DNA of 64,000 nt from Corynebacterium amycolatum SK46 (GTDB lineage Bacteria > Actinomycetota > Actinomycetes > Mycobacteriales > Mycobacteriaceae): positions 124,001 to 188,000 of the forward strand of contig NZ_ABZU01000002.1 of the NCBI RefSeq assembly GCF_000173655.1, given 5' to 3'. Positions 63,849 through 64,000 of the stretch are shown here, one piece after another. Below the pieces are notes generated by a model. That model had not been told where the DNA came from, searched no databases, and saw only the letters and a program-made list of their open reading frames with translations. How positions within the stretch are numbered: the stretch's first letter is position 1; the number at the start of each line of letters is the position of its first letter. The translations under genes and the position numbers were made by a program.

Positions 63849-64000
63849 CTACTTCTTGAACGGGAAGCCCAGCTCGCGCAGCAGTGCGCGGCCTTCCTCG
63901 TTGTTGGTAGCGGTGGTCACGACGGTGATGTCCATACCGCGCGGGCGGTCAATCTTGTCAACGTCGATCTCGTAGAACATGGTCTGCTCGGACAGGCCGA
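63849..64000 (-). CDS. rplE: 50S ribosomal protein L5, C-terminal part (cut by window edge)
   Basis: Only the last 50 codons are present: [49 protein letters not shown], the conserved C-terminus of L5. The start lies outside the window. Confidence 0.95.
   Translation of the reverse strand, partial: GLSEQTMFYEIDVDKIDRPRGMDITVVTTATNNEEGRALLRELGFPFKK

Overview
The window is one contiguous chromosomal segment of a high-GC actinobacterium, almost certainly a Corynebacterium. The gene order rplE..rplO, secY-adk, map, infA-rpsM-rpsK-rpsD-rpoA-rplQ, truA, a type VII secretion locus, rplM-rpsI, glmM, glmS, nnr-alr, tsaB-rimI-tsaD, groES-groEL is the usual corynebacterial/mycobacterial arrangement. 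The species is not certain. An intact mevalonate pathway and a BioW-BioF fusion are not typical of model corynebacteria and suggest a divergent lineage (C. amycolatum/C. xerosis-like, inference only). Most of the window is on the minus strand, so transcription mainly runs from high to low coordinates.

Region by region. 1-2373: groEL (cut by the window edge) and groES behind two overlapping CIRCE operators, then a membrane-anchored unknown. 2477-10311: a t6A/alanine operon (nnr, an alr-tsaE fusion, tsaB, rimI, tsaD) into which pyruvate:quinone oxidoreductase and an unknown gene are inserted. 10336-15803: lipase, a DUF222/HNH protein, glmS and an alpha/beta hydrolase. 15819-17712: a three-gene unit of unknown function (an EspC-like small helical protein, a 14-cysteine/glycine-rich/Pro-Glu-repeat protein and a small basic coiled-coil protein). 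It shares its promoter element and ribosome-binding-site style with the type VII secretion genes. 17812-24120: a complete mevalonate operon (hmgS, hmgR, pmk, mvaD, mvk, type I idi) directly downstream of glmM. 25581-29235: a VanW-family wall protein and an OafA-type acyltransferase.

29467-42428: rpsI-rplM followed by an ESX-4-like type VII secretion locus (two WXG100 proteins, an Rv3446c-like protein, eccC, eccD, mycP, eccB, eccE). 42256-46220: a lipoprotein, a large polytopic membrane protein and truA. 46402-64000: the rpoA and spc ribosomal blocks, broken up by accessory genes: a secreted metallophosphatase, a lipoprotein, a second DUF222/HNH gene, bioWF (6-carboxyhexanoate-CoA ligase fused to 8-amino-7-oxononanoate synthase) under a BioQ-like palindrome, and a secreted SGNH hydrolase.

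The most interesting items are (i) the putative new type VII secretion-linked operon at 15819-17712 and the 31-bp ECF-like promoter element it shares with the esx operon, (ii) bioWF with a near-perfect 27-bp palindrome just before its start codon, (iii) the mevalonate operon in a corynebacterial housekeeping block, and (iv) the Alr-TsaE fusion. I see no rRNA, tRNA, CRISPR array, insertion sequence or prophage in this window.
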